64,000 nt of DNA from NCBI RefSeq assembly GCF_013402875.1, contig NZ_CP058579.1, positions 1,240,001-1,304,000 on the forward strand. The letters are read 5' to 3'. Positions 17,133 through 25,388 of the stretch are shown here, piece by piece (positions within the stretch are counted from its first letter, which is position 1; the number at the start of each line of letters is the position of its first letter). A program made the translations under genes and the position numbers. The notes below the pieces were generated by a model that was not told the DNA's origin, did no database searches, and saw only the letters and a list, made by a program, of their open reading frames with translations. This stretch comes from Halorarum salinum. Its GTDB lineage: Archaea > Halobacteriota > Halobacteria > Halobacteriales > Haloferacaceae.

Positions 17133-18941
17133 CTACTTCCCCCAGAACGGGTCGGACTTCCGGCGCGTGTTGAGGTAGGCGTTCAGCGTCTCCAGTTCGT
17201 CGGCCGGGATGTCCTCGGAGAGCTCGTGTTCGAGGATCTTCGCGTGCTTCTCGGGGAGTTCGATCCACAGCTCGTCGCCCTCCTCGATCTGCCGGCCGAC
17301 CGTCGGCCCGTCGATGGCGACTGAGACGCGCTCGCCGGCTCGGGCCTCGTCCACGTCGTCGCCCTGGTGCTGGATGCCCGAGAGCTGCCCGACGCGCGTG
17401 GGCTCGTTCCCGTCGAACTTCGCGACGTTCCGGTTGTTCTGGAGCGTCCCCGAGACGACCTCGACGCCGACGACGGCGGGGTCGTTCTGCCGGAACGTGT
17501 GGTCCTGCAGGATGCGGAACCGCGCCGGGCGGACGATGCGGTCGAGCACCGTCTCCTGCTGGGCCCGCTCCAGTTCCGCGACGTGCTCCTCGTACTCCTC
17601 GACGAGCTGATAGATGACGTCGTCCGAGAACAGGCGGACCTCGCTGCTCTCCAGTTCGCGCTCGGCGTTCGAGAGGGTGTCCACGTTGAACCCGAGGATC
17701 ACCCGGTACTTCTCCTCGTTGGCGGTCTCGGCGACCGCGACGTCCCGGGGCGCGACGTCGCCGACCTCCGCGCGGAGGATCGGGATCTCGGCCTCCGCCA
17801 GCGCGTTCGCCATCGCCTCGAGGCTCCCGAGCGTGTCGGCCTTGACGACGACGCCGTCCTCGGCGGTCTCGACCTCGATCTCGGCCAGTTCCTCGCGCAC
17901 CTCCGCGACGACCTCGTCGACGTCGCGGTCGCGGACGACCCGGACCGGGGCGCCGGCCATCGCCTCGTCGAGGTCCGGCGCGGCGATCTTCACGCCGGCC
18001 GCTGCCGCGACCTCCTCGACCGTCTCGAAGCGCTTCTCGGCGCGGATCTCGGCGTTCGGGCGCGGCTGGAGGAGCGCGCGGACCTCCGTGACGATCGGCT
18101 CGTTCTGGCCGCCGACGACGATCGTCTCGCCGATCCGGATGACGCCGTCGTACAGCACGACGTCGAGCGTCGCGCCGAAGCCGCGCTCCTCCTTCACCTC
18201 GAGGACGGTCCCCTTGCCGGGCCCCGTCGCGTCCACGGCCATCTCCCCTTTCAGGTAGCGCTGTGAGAGGCCCATGAGCACGGTCAGGAGGTCGGGGACG
18301 CCCTCGCCGGTCATCGCCGACAGCGGGACGACGCCGACGTTCTTCTGGAAGTCCTGCACCCGCCAGTAGAAGTCCGCGGAGAAGCCCGCGTCCGAGAGGT
18401 CGCCGACGAGTTCGTAGAGGTTCTCGTTCAGCCGCGACTCGGCGCGGTCGGACTGGGCCTCGAGCGACTGCTGGATGGGGACGTCCTCCTGGGGGTTCCA
18501 TCCGGGCGTCGTGTCGATCTTGTTCGCGGCGACGACGAACGGCGTGCCCGTCCGCCGGAGGATGTCGATCGCCTCCTCGGTCTGGGGCTGGAAGCCGTCG
18601 TTCACGTCGACGACGAGGACGGCGATGTCGGCGAGCGCGCCGCCCCGCGCGCGAAGCGTCGAGAACGAGTGGTGCCCCGGCGTGTCGATGAACAGCAGGC
18701 CGGGGAGGTCGAAGTCCGAGGGGTCGACGAGCGCGCCGGCCATCTCCGAGACGGTCTCCAGCGGCACGGCCGTCGCGCCGATGTGCTGGGTGATGGCGCC
18801 CGCCTCCCCCTCCTGGACGGCGGAGCCGCGGATGCGGTCGAGCAGCGTCGTCTTCCCGTGGTCGACGTGGCCCAGCACGGCCACGATGGGCGTGCGGAGT
18901 GCGTCTCCGTCCGTGTTCGCGTCGGCGTTGGTGTCTGACAT
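17133..18941 (-). CDS. infB: translation initiation factor IF-2 (aIF5B)
   Basis: A 602-residue GTPase that promotes ribosomal subunit joining. The G1 motif is GHVDHGKT (residues 24-31), followed by the switch region (GAITQHIGA), G3 DTPGH and G4 NKID. The domain order after the G domain (EVKEERGFGATLDVVLYDG, then the second beta-barrel and C-terminal helix) is that of archaeal/eukaryotic IF5B. Length about 600 is normal for archaea. The start MSDTNADAN lies at the beginning of an acidic stretch typical for halophiles. Confidence 0.96.
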   Translation of the reverse strand: MSDTNADANTDGDALRTPIVAVLGHVDHGKTTLLDRIRGSAVQEGEAGAITQHIGATAVPLETVSEMAGALVDPSDFDLPGLLFIDTPGHHSFSTLRARGGALADIAVLVVDVNDGFQPQTEEAIDILRRTGTPFVVAANKIDTTPGWNPQEDVPIQQSLEAQSDRAESRLNENLYELVGDLSDAGFSADFYWRVQDFQKNVGVVPLSAMTGEGVPDLLTVLMGLSQRYLKGEMAVDATGPGKGTVLEVKEERGFGATLDVVLYDGVIRIGETIVVGGQNEPIVTEVRALLQPRPNAEIRAEKRFETVEEVAAAAGVKIAAPDLDEAMAGAPVRVVRDRDVDEVVAEVREELAEIEVETAEDGVVVKADTLGSLEAMANALAEAEIPILRAEVGDVAPRDVAVAETANEEKYRVILGFNVDTLSNAERELESSEVRLFSDDVIYQLVEEYEEHVAELERAQQETVLDRIVRPARFRILQDHTFRQNDPAVVGVEVVSGTLQNNRNVAKFDGNEPTRVGQLSGIQHQGDDVDEARAGERVSVAIDGPTVGRQIEEGDELWIELPEKHAKILEHELSEDIPADELETLNAYLNTRRKSDPFWGK

Positions 18942-19213
18942 GGCGGAATCCCCGAAGAACGGTCGTTGGTCGAACCTGTCCCGGCGTGGTCGTAAGGGCT
19001 TCGAATCGGCGGGACGCGACCGCTCGCCGGCGCGAGCGGCGCTCCCCCGGCGGTGGCTCCCTCAGACCGCCGGTGGGGGCCGGCAGCGTGTTCTCCGATT
19101 CGCGCCGCAGTCCGGCGATTTCACCCGCCGTCGGCGGTCGCTTGCGTCGTCGGGTTCCGCCCTCGTCCCCGTCGCCGACCTTCGTCGGTCCCCCGTCAGA
19201 CGCCGTCGTGGCG

Positions 19214-19219
19214 TTTATA
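19214..19219 (+). promoter_or_regulatory. TATA-like box of the PRC-barrel/nob1 pair
   Basis: TTTATA centred about 27 bp upstream of the ATG at 19244. Confidence 0.55.
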
Positions 19220-19243
19220 CTGGTTCACCCAGATGGGCGAGGT

Positions 19244-19492
19244 ATGGCAGACATCCTCGCCGAGAACCTCTCGGGCAAGGCCGTCATGGGCTCGGACGGG
19301 ACCGAATTCGGCATGCTGTACAACATCACGATGGACCTGAAGACGGGGTCGCTCTCGGACCTGCTGGTCACCCCCAACGAGGACCTTCCCCCGGGGCGCA
19401 TCCCGTTCGACCGGGACGAGGCGGGTCGCATCCACGTCCCCGTCGGGGCGGTCCAGGCGGTGAAAGACTACATCGTCGTGAACACGTCGTAG
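19244..19492 (+). CDS. PRC-barrel domain protein
   Basis: An 82-residue single-domain protein. The sequence ADILAENLSGKAVMGSDGTEFG, described here as strands at residues 2-23, plus the segment VPVGAVQAVKDYIVV, is the PRC-barrel pattern known from RimM and archaeal stand-alone proteins. In archaea these are often linked to RNA or ribosome processes. The stop is one base from the nob1 start, so the two genes form an operon, supporting a role in ribosome maturation (inference). Confidence 0.85.
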   Translation: MADILAENLSGKAVMGSDGTEFGMLYNITMDLKTGSLSDLLVTPNEDLPPGRIPFDRDEAGRIHVPVGAVQAVKDYIVVNTS

Positions 19493-19493
19493 G

Positions 19494-19952
19494 ATGCGAG
19501 TACTGGACTCCTCGGCGTTCATCCACGAGTACCACACCGACGAGCCGACGGCGTCGATCCCGATGGTCCAGGAGGAGCTGGAGGGCGAGCACGCCTTCCG
19601 GTTCGACGCGATGGAGGGCGCCGGGATGCACATCCACGTTCCCGACGCCCAGACGGTCGATCAGGTCCGTCGCGCCTCGGGCGAGACGGGCGACGCGGGG
19701 GAGCTCTCGGAGACCGACACGCGCCTGCTCGCGGCCGCGTTCGAACTCGACGCGACGCTCGTCACCGACGACTACGCCATGCAGAACGTCGCCGACAAGC
19801 TCGGGGTGGACGTCGAGGTCATCGCCCGCGAGGGGATCTCGGAGCGGCGCGACTGGACGTTCCAGTGTGCCGGCTGCGGCCGCGAGTTCGACGAGGACCA
19901 GGAGCGGTGCCCGGTGTGCGGGAGCGACCTCTCCCGGAAGAACCCCGCCTGA
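19494..19952 (+). CDS. nob1: rRNA maturation endonuclease Nob1
   Basis: A 152-residue PIN-domain nuclease with a C-terminal zinc ribbon that processes the 3' end of 16S rRNA. Acidic PIN residues include Asp5 (MRVLDSSAFI), Glu28 or neighbours and Asp92-Asp93 (VTDDYAMQN). The zinc ribbon uses Cys125, Cys128, Cys139 and Cys142 (CAGC and CPVC). It is co-directional with the PRC-barrel gene with a one-base gap. Confidence 0.92.
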   Translation: MRVLDSSAFIHEYHTDEPTASIPMVQEELEGEHAFRFDAMEGAGMHIHVPDAQTVDQVRRASGETGDAGELSETDTRLLAAAFELDATLVTDDYAMQNVADKLGVDVEVIAREGISERRDWTFQCAGCGREFDEDQERCPVCGSDLSRKNPA

Positions 19953-20030
19953 CCCTCCGAATCGAACCGCAGTCGGGCGATCTCGGTCGCCGCCGCGCGT
20001 CCGGCCGAAACCTCCGTGCGACCGACCTCA

Positions 20031-20918
20031 TCAGACGAACCCGGTCGCGTCGGCGTACTGCACGAGGTACAGCACCGCGTTGTACAGGCCGTGGGTCACC
20101 GCCGGCACCGTCAGGTTCCCCGTGGCCTCGTAGAGGTAGCCGAGCGGGAGCGCGAGCAGCGTGGCGACGAGCACGTAGGCCGTCTGTTCCACGATCGTTC
20201 CCGTGCCGGCGACGAAGTGGAGCGACCCGAACAGGAACGCGGCGAGGCCGATGGCCGGCGGCGCCGACAGCGCCTTCCGGAGCTCCCCCTGGACGACGCC
20301 GCGGAACACCAGTTCCTCGGCGGGGCCGACGAGGAGGATCGACACGGCGACCATGTAGAGGAAGTAGCGCGGCGCGTCCTGTCCGGGCGTGAGCGCCCGG
20401 TTCGTCGCGACCCCGATCCCGACCGCCTGGAGGACGAGCACGAGGGCGAACTGGGCGAGGACCAGTCCGCCTGCGGCCACGGGAACGAGGCCGGCCTCGT
20501 GCCGGGTCGGCCGACGGAGGGACACGAGGTCGCGGTCGTTCGCGTAGGCGAGGAAGACGACCATCGCGAGCGCGAAGCCGACGAACTGGCCGGCGCTCCG
20601 GACCGCCACGAACTCGGGCGACTCCGGCGCGACGCCGAGCGCCAGCCCCAGGCGCCCGGCCCACGGGGCGAGCGCGGCGCCGGCGACGAGCGCCGCGACC
20701 ACCGCCAGGAGCGACTGCCCGAGTCGGAGCGCGACGCTGTCGTCGGGTCGGGTCCCGCCCCGGAACCCGTCCTCGACGCCGTCGCCGCGTTCGACGGCGA
20801 CGGTCCCGCCCTCGCTCCCGCGGTCATCGTCCCCGACGTCGCCGCCATCCCCGACGCCGCCGTCGTCCCTAACGTCGTCACCGTCCCCGACGTCGCCGCC
20901 GTCGTCCGCCCCACCCAT
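20031..20918 (-). CDS. CPBP-family intramembrane metalloprotease (first of two)
   Basis: A 295-residue membrane protein. The first ~55 residues are an Asp/Gly-rich soluble extension; then six to eight hydrophobic segments follow. The CPBP/Abi signature is complete: GPAEELVFRG (EExxxR), a histidine in GSLHFVAG and one in VTHGLYNA. Family members include Rce1-like prenyl-protein peptidases, but archaeal substrates are unknown. The ATG overlaps the pgi stop by one base (TGATG), so it is translationally coupled to pgi. Confidence 0.88.
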   Translation of the reverse strand: MGGADDGGDVGDGDDVRDDGGVGDGGDVGDDDRGSEGGTVAVERGDGVEDGFRGGTRPDDSVALRLGQSLLAVVAALVAGAALAPWAGRLGLALGVAPESPEFVAVRSAGQFVGFALAMVVFLAYANDRDLVSLRRPTRHEAGLVPVAAGGLVLAQFALVLVLQAVGIGVATNRALTPGQDAPRYFLYMVAVSILLVGPAEELVFRGVVQGELRKALSAPPAIGLAAFLFGSLHFVAGTGTIVEQTAYVLVATLLALPLGYLYEATGNLTVPAVTHGLYNAVLYLVQYADATGFV

Positions 20919-22201
20919 CACTCGACCTCCAGCCGGCGCTTCCCCCTGACCGCCTCGGCCTCCTCGAACTCGCCGCCCCCGAGCAGCCCTCGGGCGGCCT
21001 TCTTCCCCCACTCGACCGCGGGCTGTGTGAACGTCGAGACGTCCGCCAGTTCGCCGTACACCACGCAGGCGGCCTCCATCGCGTACAGCAACTCCCCCAG
21101 CCCGCGCTCGTCCACGCGGTCGATCTCCAGGCGGACGTTCTCCCGGCCGGCGGCCGCGAGGCTCGCCTCGGTCGCGCGGAACTCCGCGTCGAGCAGGTCG
21201 CCGAGCGTCGAGCCGCCGAGGTACTCGAGCCCGGACAGGTCCGTCTCCGGGATGCCGGTGTCGGGCGATTCCAGCGGTCGGACGAGCGTGACGAGCTTGT
21301 CCGCGGGTCCGGCGCGGTAGAGCTGGAGCTGGGAGTGCTGGTCGGTCGCGCCGAGCGCCCGCGCGGGGGTCTGCCCGCGACCGTCCTTCCCGAGCGACTC
21401 GGCCCACAGCTGGGCGTACCACTCGGCGAACCGCTCCAGCGACTCGGCGTACGGCATCATCGCGTTCACGGCCGCGCCGCGCTCGCCGAGCGCGTACGAG
21501 ACCGCGCCGTAGGCGTACCCCGGGGAGTCGTACAGCGACCCGGAGAGCTTCCCTGCCTCGCTCGCGGCACCCGCGAGCAGTTCGTCCAGGTCGTGGCCCG
21601 CGACCGCGGCGGCGAACAGCCCGACCGTCGAGAGCGCCGAGAACCGGCCCGGGACCCCGTCCGGCACGTCGAGCGCGGGCAGGTCGTGCGTCTCGGCCAT
21701 CGAGCGGAGGTTCCCCTCCGGGCCGGTGGTGACGACGGTTCGCTCGGTCCAGTCGACGCCGGCCGACTCCATCGCCTCGCGGACGACGAGGAAGTTCGCC
21801 AGCGTCTCGGCGGTCGTGCCCGAGCGGGAGACGACGTTGACGACAGTCTCCGAGAGGTCGAGGTCGGCGACGAGGTCGCGGACCCACGCCGGGTCGACGT
21901 TGTCGAGGTAGCGGGCGTCCACCGGGGAGTCGAGCGCGTCGGTGACGGTTGCCGCGCCCAGGGCGCTCCCGCCGATGCCCACGGTGAGCACCGTCTCCGG
22001 GTCGAAGCCGGCGGCCGCGCGGCGGATCGGCTCGGGGTCGCACGTCTCGGGCAGGCTCAGCGCGGCGTAGCCGTGCTCCGATTCCCGACGCCCGCCGGCG
22101 ATCCGCTCGTGGGCGTCGGCGACGCGCTCGTCGAGGTCGTCGAGGGCCGCGCGGTCGAGGCCGAGGGCGCCGTCCAGCGCGTTCCCGATGTCCGCCTTCA
22201 T
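20918..22201 (-). CDS. pgi: glucose-6-phosphate isomerase
   Basis: A 427-residue PGI-superfamily enzyme interconverting glucose-6-phosphate and fructose-6-phosphate. Sugar-phosphate binding motifs are seen: GIGGSALGA, VVSRSGTTAETL, and the catalytic Glu/His/Lys segments (GKDGRGQTPARALGATDQHSQ region written here only as motif positions about 290-310; final QPAVEWGKKAA). The length is close to that of other haloarchaeal PGI proteins. The start ATG at 22201 gives MKADIGNALD. It is the first gene of a pair with the CPBP protease; upstream is the repeat cluster. Confidence 0.93.
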   Translation of the reverse strand: MKADIGNALDGALGLDRAALDDLDERVADAHERIAGGRRESEHGYAALSLPETCDPEPIRRAAAGFDPETVLTVGIGGSALGAATVTDALDSPVDARYLDNVDPAWVRDLVADLDLSETVVNVVSRSGTTAETLANFLVVREAMESAGVDWTERTVVTTGPEGNLRSMAETHDLPALDVPDGVPGRFSALSTVGLFAAAVAGHDLDELLAGAASEAGKLSGSLYDSPGYAYGAVSYALGERGAAVNAMMPYAESLERFAEWYAQLWAESLGKDGRGQTPARALGATDQHSQLQLYRAGPADKLVTLVRPLESPDTGIPETDLSGLEYLGGSTLGDLLDAEFRATEASLAAAGRENVRLEIDRVDERGLGELLYAMEAACVVYGELADVSTFTQPAVEWGKKAARGLLGGGEFEEAEAVRGKRRLEVE

Positions 22202-22293
22202 GCTCGTGTTGCCGTGCCGGGGGCCGAAAACGGTTACTGCCTGATTCTGGGTGTTCGGCTTCGCGACTAGTGCTGTCCTCGCAGCACAGTTCC

Positions 22294-22520
22294 CGAAAGC
22301 CCCCGCGGCTGTCGGCTCGTCGGTTGGTCCGGTCGTCGCGGCACGGTCCTCGAAAGTCCCCGCGGCCCCTTTCAGTCCCACCCGACCGCACAGCGCCTCA
22401 CCCTCCCCAGCCTCCTGCGCTCCTCGGTTCACTCGCTCCGCTCGTTCACCTGCGGTGCTCGTCCCTCGCACGAGCGGCCGCGCTCCGCTTGGCCGCCGCG
22501 CGCCGCGTGGACCGGTCAGT
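22294..22520 (+). repeat. dispersed element, plus-oriented half of an inverted pair
   Basis: A 5' end (CGAAAGCCCCCGCGGCTG) is at 22294. A second 5'-like end at 22351 is fused directly to the 3' end (CGAAAGTCCCCGCGG then CCCCTTTCAGTCCC), leaving a near-palindrome with no loop. Module 2 follows: CTCACCCTCCCCAGCC (about 22401), CTCGTCCCTCGCACGAG (about 22458), then CGGCCGCGCTCCGCTTGGCC. Confidence 0.7.
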
Positions 22521-22529
22521 GCGGTGGCG

Positions 22530-22757
22530 CGTGCCGGCGGGCCTCCGGTCACGCGAGCGAGCCTGCGAGCGAGGGTGACCTCACGGGACCGCAGGTCCCG
22601 GGTAGTGCCCGCCGGACGCGCGCGAGGGATGAGACGCGCAGCGACCGCAGGGAGCGAGCATCGCAATCGGCTGGGGAGGCCGAGAGCCGCGGGGGCTTTC
22701 CGGGACTTCTCCACGATTACCGAACCGGCCCCCCGGCCGACGGCTGCGGGGGCTTTC
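22530..22757 (-). repeat. dispersed element, minus-oriented half of an inverted pair
   Basis: Module 2 in minus orientation (GACGCGCGCGAGGGATGAG at about 22614, ATCGGCTGGGGAGGC at about 22668) runs into the inverted 5' end GCCGCGGGGGCTTTC (22686-22700). A further inverted 5' end, GGCTGCGGGGGCTTTCG, is at 22742-22758. With the copy at 22294 this forms a head-to-head arrangement of about 460 bp between pgi and the next gene. Confidence 0.65.
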
Positions 22758-22853
22758 GCGGTCGTCACTGCGGTATGCGCTGCACCAACCGTTCCAAACG
22801 ACCCGACGACGGATGACGGGGCCCTTAACAGCCGCCGCCCCCAATCCGCGACA

Positions 22854-23420
22854 ATGGCACCGGAGGCGGGTACCGGAGATACCCCGAAAAAACGGGACGA
22901 GCACACGTACCGGGGCGTGTTCGGCGCGTTCCCGTACGCCTTCCGCGCGAGCGACTCCTGGCTGTTCCGGAGCTACGTCGTCGTCGGCGGGGTCGCGGCG
23001 CTCCTGCTCACGGTCATCTTCGCGCTCGCGCTGGTCCGCCTGTTCGGGGCGACCGCCCGGGCCCGCTTCTCGGTCGTCCGGGCGTTCTTCTTCCTCGTCG
23101 GCCTCGCGGCCGTCGCGCCGACCGTCGCGCCGGTGCTGCTCGTCGCCCGGACGCGCCGTCGCGAGGTTCCTCGACGGCCGGGCTACGAGGCGGGACTCGC
23201 GCTCGCGGGCTACCTCTTTCTCGCCTCGCTGTACCTCGGGCTGGTCGCGGCGATGCCCGAGACGTTCGTCCTCGACGGCGAGACGGTCATCAGACCCCCG
23301 CCCTCCGGCCCCCTCGCGCCGGCGGTGGCGTTCCTCTACGCGCTCCCGCAGGCCGTCGGGGCGTCGATCCCGGCGCTCGGCGCCGCGCTCGTCGCGCTCG
23401 CCCACTGGCTCCGTCGGTGA
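22854..23420 (+). CDS. conserved four-helix membrane protein, unknown function
   Basis: A 188-residue protein with a short charged N-terminus (MAPEAGTGDTPKKRDEH) and about four hydrophobic segments (roughly 42-65, 75-97, 112-132 and 157-185). Motif-like FGAFPYAFRASDSWLFRSY precedes the first helix. No enzymatic motif is seen and no family is recognised. A CCTTAAC element about 30 bp before the ATG is a plausible promoter box. It is followed in the same direction by a conserved soluble protein gene after a 127-bp gap. Confidence 0.7.
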   Translation: MAPEAGTGDTPKKRDEHTYRGVFGAFPYAFRASDSWLFRSYVVVGGVAALLLTVIFALALVRLFGATARARFSVVRAFFFLVGLAAVAPTVAPVLLVARTRRREVPRRPGYEAGLALAGYLFLASLYLGLVAAMPETFVLDGETVIRPPPSGPLAPAVAFLYALPQAVGASIPALGAALVALAHWLRR

Positions 23421-23547
23421 GGGTGGCGCCGCCGACCGAGCGGCCCCCCTCGTCCCCACCTGCCCCCGCAGCACCCCGCGAGGCGGGCCGACCGGCGCGC
23501 CCGGACGGGAGCGAAACCCCGAAACCCTCCAGGCGCGTAGCGCGGCC

Positions 23548-24096
23548 ATGACCGACCGCGACCTCGACGTCGACGCGCTCGAACGCGCGCTCGCGGGCCA
23601 GGCGACCGACGCCGCGCCGACGGGCGACTCCGACGAGAAGGACGGGACGTTCCTCGTCACCCACGCCGAGGCGGACTCGGCGGTGTTGCGCGACGTCGAC
23701 TCAGGGCAGGTACACGCGCTCTCCTCGAACCCGGGCCTCGAGGCCGGAGAGGCCGTCGAGGGGACGCTCGCGCCCGACCCGCCGATGAACGTCTCCTGGC
23801 AGGTCGTCGAGGTGGGCGAGCGTCACGAACTCTCGCTCTCCGAGAGCGACGAACCGGCGACCGGACACGCCCTCGAGGTCGCCGCCGAGCAGGACGTCGG
23901 CGAACTCACGCGCGTCGAACGCGCCGGGACGGGCGAACTCCACGTCGTCTCCGTCCCCGAGGGGGAGACCGAGGACGCCGTCACGGACGTGCTGGAGGAC
24001 CGGGACGCGACGCTCGCCCGCGCGGCCCGACTCGGCGTCCGCCGCGTCGAGGTCAGATCCGCCCCCGGCGTCGTCGTGGTGCGGTACCTTCCGTAG
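23548..24096 (+). CDS. conserved haloarchaeal protein (DUF5812-like)
   Basis: A 182-residue acidic protein with an N-terminal extension followed by GTFLVTHAEADSAVLRDV, a pattern I associate with the haloarchaeal family DUF5812 (number from memory). The middle part (SWQVVEVGERHELSL) suggests a small beta-barrel, and the C-terminal half ends RVEVRSAPGVVVVRYLP. An AUG inside (near LVTHAEADS) does not exist, so the N-terminal extension is kept. Function unknown; no membrane segment. Confidence 0.75.
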   Translation: MTDRDLDVDALERALAGQATDAAPTGDSDEKDGTFLVTHAEADSAVLRDVDSGQVHALSSNPGLEAGEAVEGTLAPDPPMNVSWQVVEVGERHELSLSESDEPATGHALEVAAEQDVGELTRVERAGTGELHVVSVPEGETEDAVTDVLEDRDATLARAARLGVRRVEVRSAPGVVVVRYLP

Positions 24097-24212
24097 CGTC
24101 GCGACACGAGGAACCGATAGCAGGCGAACGGAATCGGAGCCGTCGACTCGTCCGCCCGAGTGCCGTTACACTCGTCGTCCCGCTCGCCGCTTTTCCCGAA
24201 TCGTGATCGTCG

Positions 24213-24451
24213 CTACAGCCCCTGGAGCGGGTTCTTCCGTCGTCCGAGTTCGAAGGTCTTCCGGACCGAGCGTCTCTCTGCCCTCGACGCCCGCCACCCT
24301 CGACGCTCTCCACCCGAAGCCGCGCGACGATGCCGCCACAGCGGCCGACGTCGTACTGCAGTTCGACCGCGTCGCCGACCGCGGCCCGCTCGAGTTCCCC
24401 GCGGACGAACTCGTGGAACCCTTCGCTCTCGATCCGTCTCGCTCCGGTCGC
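24213..24451 (-). pseudogene. decayed small gene, possibly related to the adjacent gene
   Basis: On the minus strand a stretch reads ...GFHEFVRGELERAAVGDAV, then VELQYDVGRCGG and ARLRVESVEGGG, with clear coding character and no usable start codon after the upstream stop at 24452-24454. After VESVEGGG this frame turns arginine-rich, while another frame becomes protein-like (VEGRETLGPEDL... or SVRKTFELGRRKNPL ending at a stop at 24213-24215). This fits a frameshifted remnant. The neighbouring intact gene contains VDVGCCGN and FRVESLEGGG at matching spacing, so the two may be relatives. Both assignments are from reading only. Confidence 0.35.
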
Positions 24452-24548
24452 TCAGACCGGACCGGTAGGGGAGTCGGGCACGTCGTGCCGCGTCGGCCTC
24501 CGCGAGGGTCGTCGCCGTCCGGCGTATGGACGTCCGCCGTTCAGTCGC

Positions 24549-24860
24549 TCATCGCGGTCCCCCCGCGCTCTGGACCCGCCAGCCGCCCTCGACGTCCTCC
24601 TCGCGCGTGACCAGTTCGATCTCGGTCCCCTCGTCGACTCGTCCGCCACCCTCCAGGGACTCGACGCGGAAGGTCAGGTCCAGCGAGTTCCCGCAACACC
24701 CCACGTCGACGAACTCCTCGCGCTCGTCGCCGACGGCGGGTGCGTCGAACACGCGCCGGAGGTAGCCCCGATACCGGTCGGTCCCGATCTGGTCGCGCCC
24801 CCACTCCGAGAGCCCGCTCGGGTACGAGAGCACGAGCCTCGTGGCCGTTCCGTCGGTCAT
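24549..24860 (-). CDS. small conserved hypothetical protein
   Basis: A 103-residue acidic protein: MTDGTATRLVLSYPSGLSEW at the start, then GRDQIGTDRYRGYLRRVF, a twin-cysteine VDVGCCGN, and VESLEGGG near the C-terminal third. The ATG at 24860 is chosen; a second in-frame start at 24887 adds only nine residues. No enzymatic family is recognised. It is isolated between a decayed gene and an AT-rich intergenic region. Confidence 0.6.
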   Translation of the reverse strand: MTDGTATRLVLSYPSGLSEWGRDQIGTDRYRGYLRRVFDAPAVGDEREEFVDVGCCGNSLDLTFRVESLEGGGRVDEGTEIELVTREEDVEGGWRVQSAGGPR

Positions 24861-25388
24861 GCTCGACCGTTCGAGCGCGAGCCACATCGACCTGTCGCCG
24901 GCGGGCCCGAACGCCGCGGGAACTCCCGGACCGAGACGACGCCCGATCCGCGGATTTCGAGCGTCTCGAACGCGCCCTCGGGTATATAAGGGGACGAATG
25001 AGCAATAGTAATGAACCTCATGATGCTATATCGAATCCAGGCGAGGGCGGACGCCGCCGAATTAATCTAGTTATAACATATGAAATAAAGTCTGAGAGAG
25101 CATATTAGATGTATAGGGGTTGTTTGAGGCTCTAAAATCCGCGTAATTGGCTCGGCAGCCGTCGATCGTAACGTAACGCTCCTCGGCCGAAACGGAAACC
25201 GGAGCGCACCCGGAACGGCGAACGATGGGGGCGGCCGCGACGCGGCCGTCCTGCGAGGTGAGCCGCTCGACTCGACGACGCTCTCACACCGGAACCCGAC
25301 TGCGGAGCGATCCGGCCTCTCACCGCCCGACGAACCGCCGTCCTCGAACATAAGAAGGCTTATTCGGCGTGCGGGGGGAGACGGCTGC
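24861..25388. other. intergenic region with a short AT-rich island before secF
   Basis: Between 24983 and about 25135 the sequence turns sharply AT-rich, starting with TATATAAG (24983-24990) and containing TTAATCTAGTTATAACATAT (about 25062-25081). A 36-codon frame (24998-25108, MSNSNEPHDAISNPG...) and a 19-codon frame (25011-25070) lie in it, but neither can be supported as a gene. The rest is GC-rich up to the secF promoter. The island may be a fragment of foreign DNA. Confidence 0.45.
25359..25364 (+). promoter_or_regulatory. TATA-like box of secF-secD
   Basis: CTTATT lies 25-30 bp upstream of the secF ATG at 25389; a second similar CATAAG is at 25349-25354. Confidence 0.5.
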
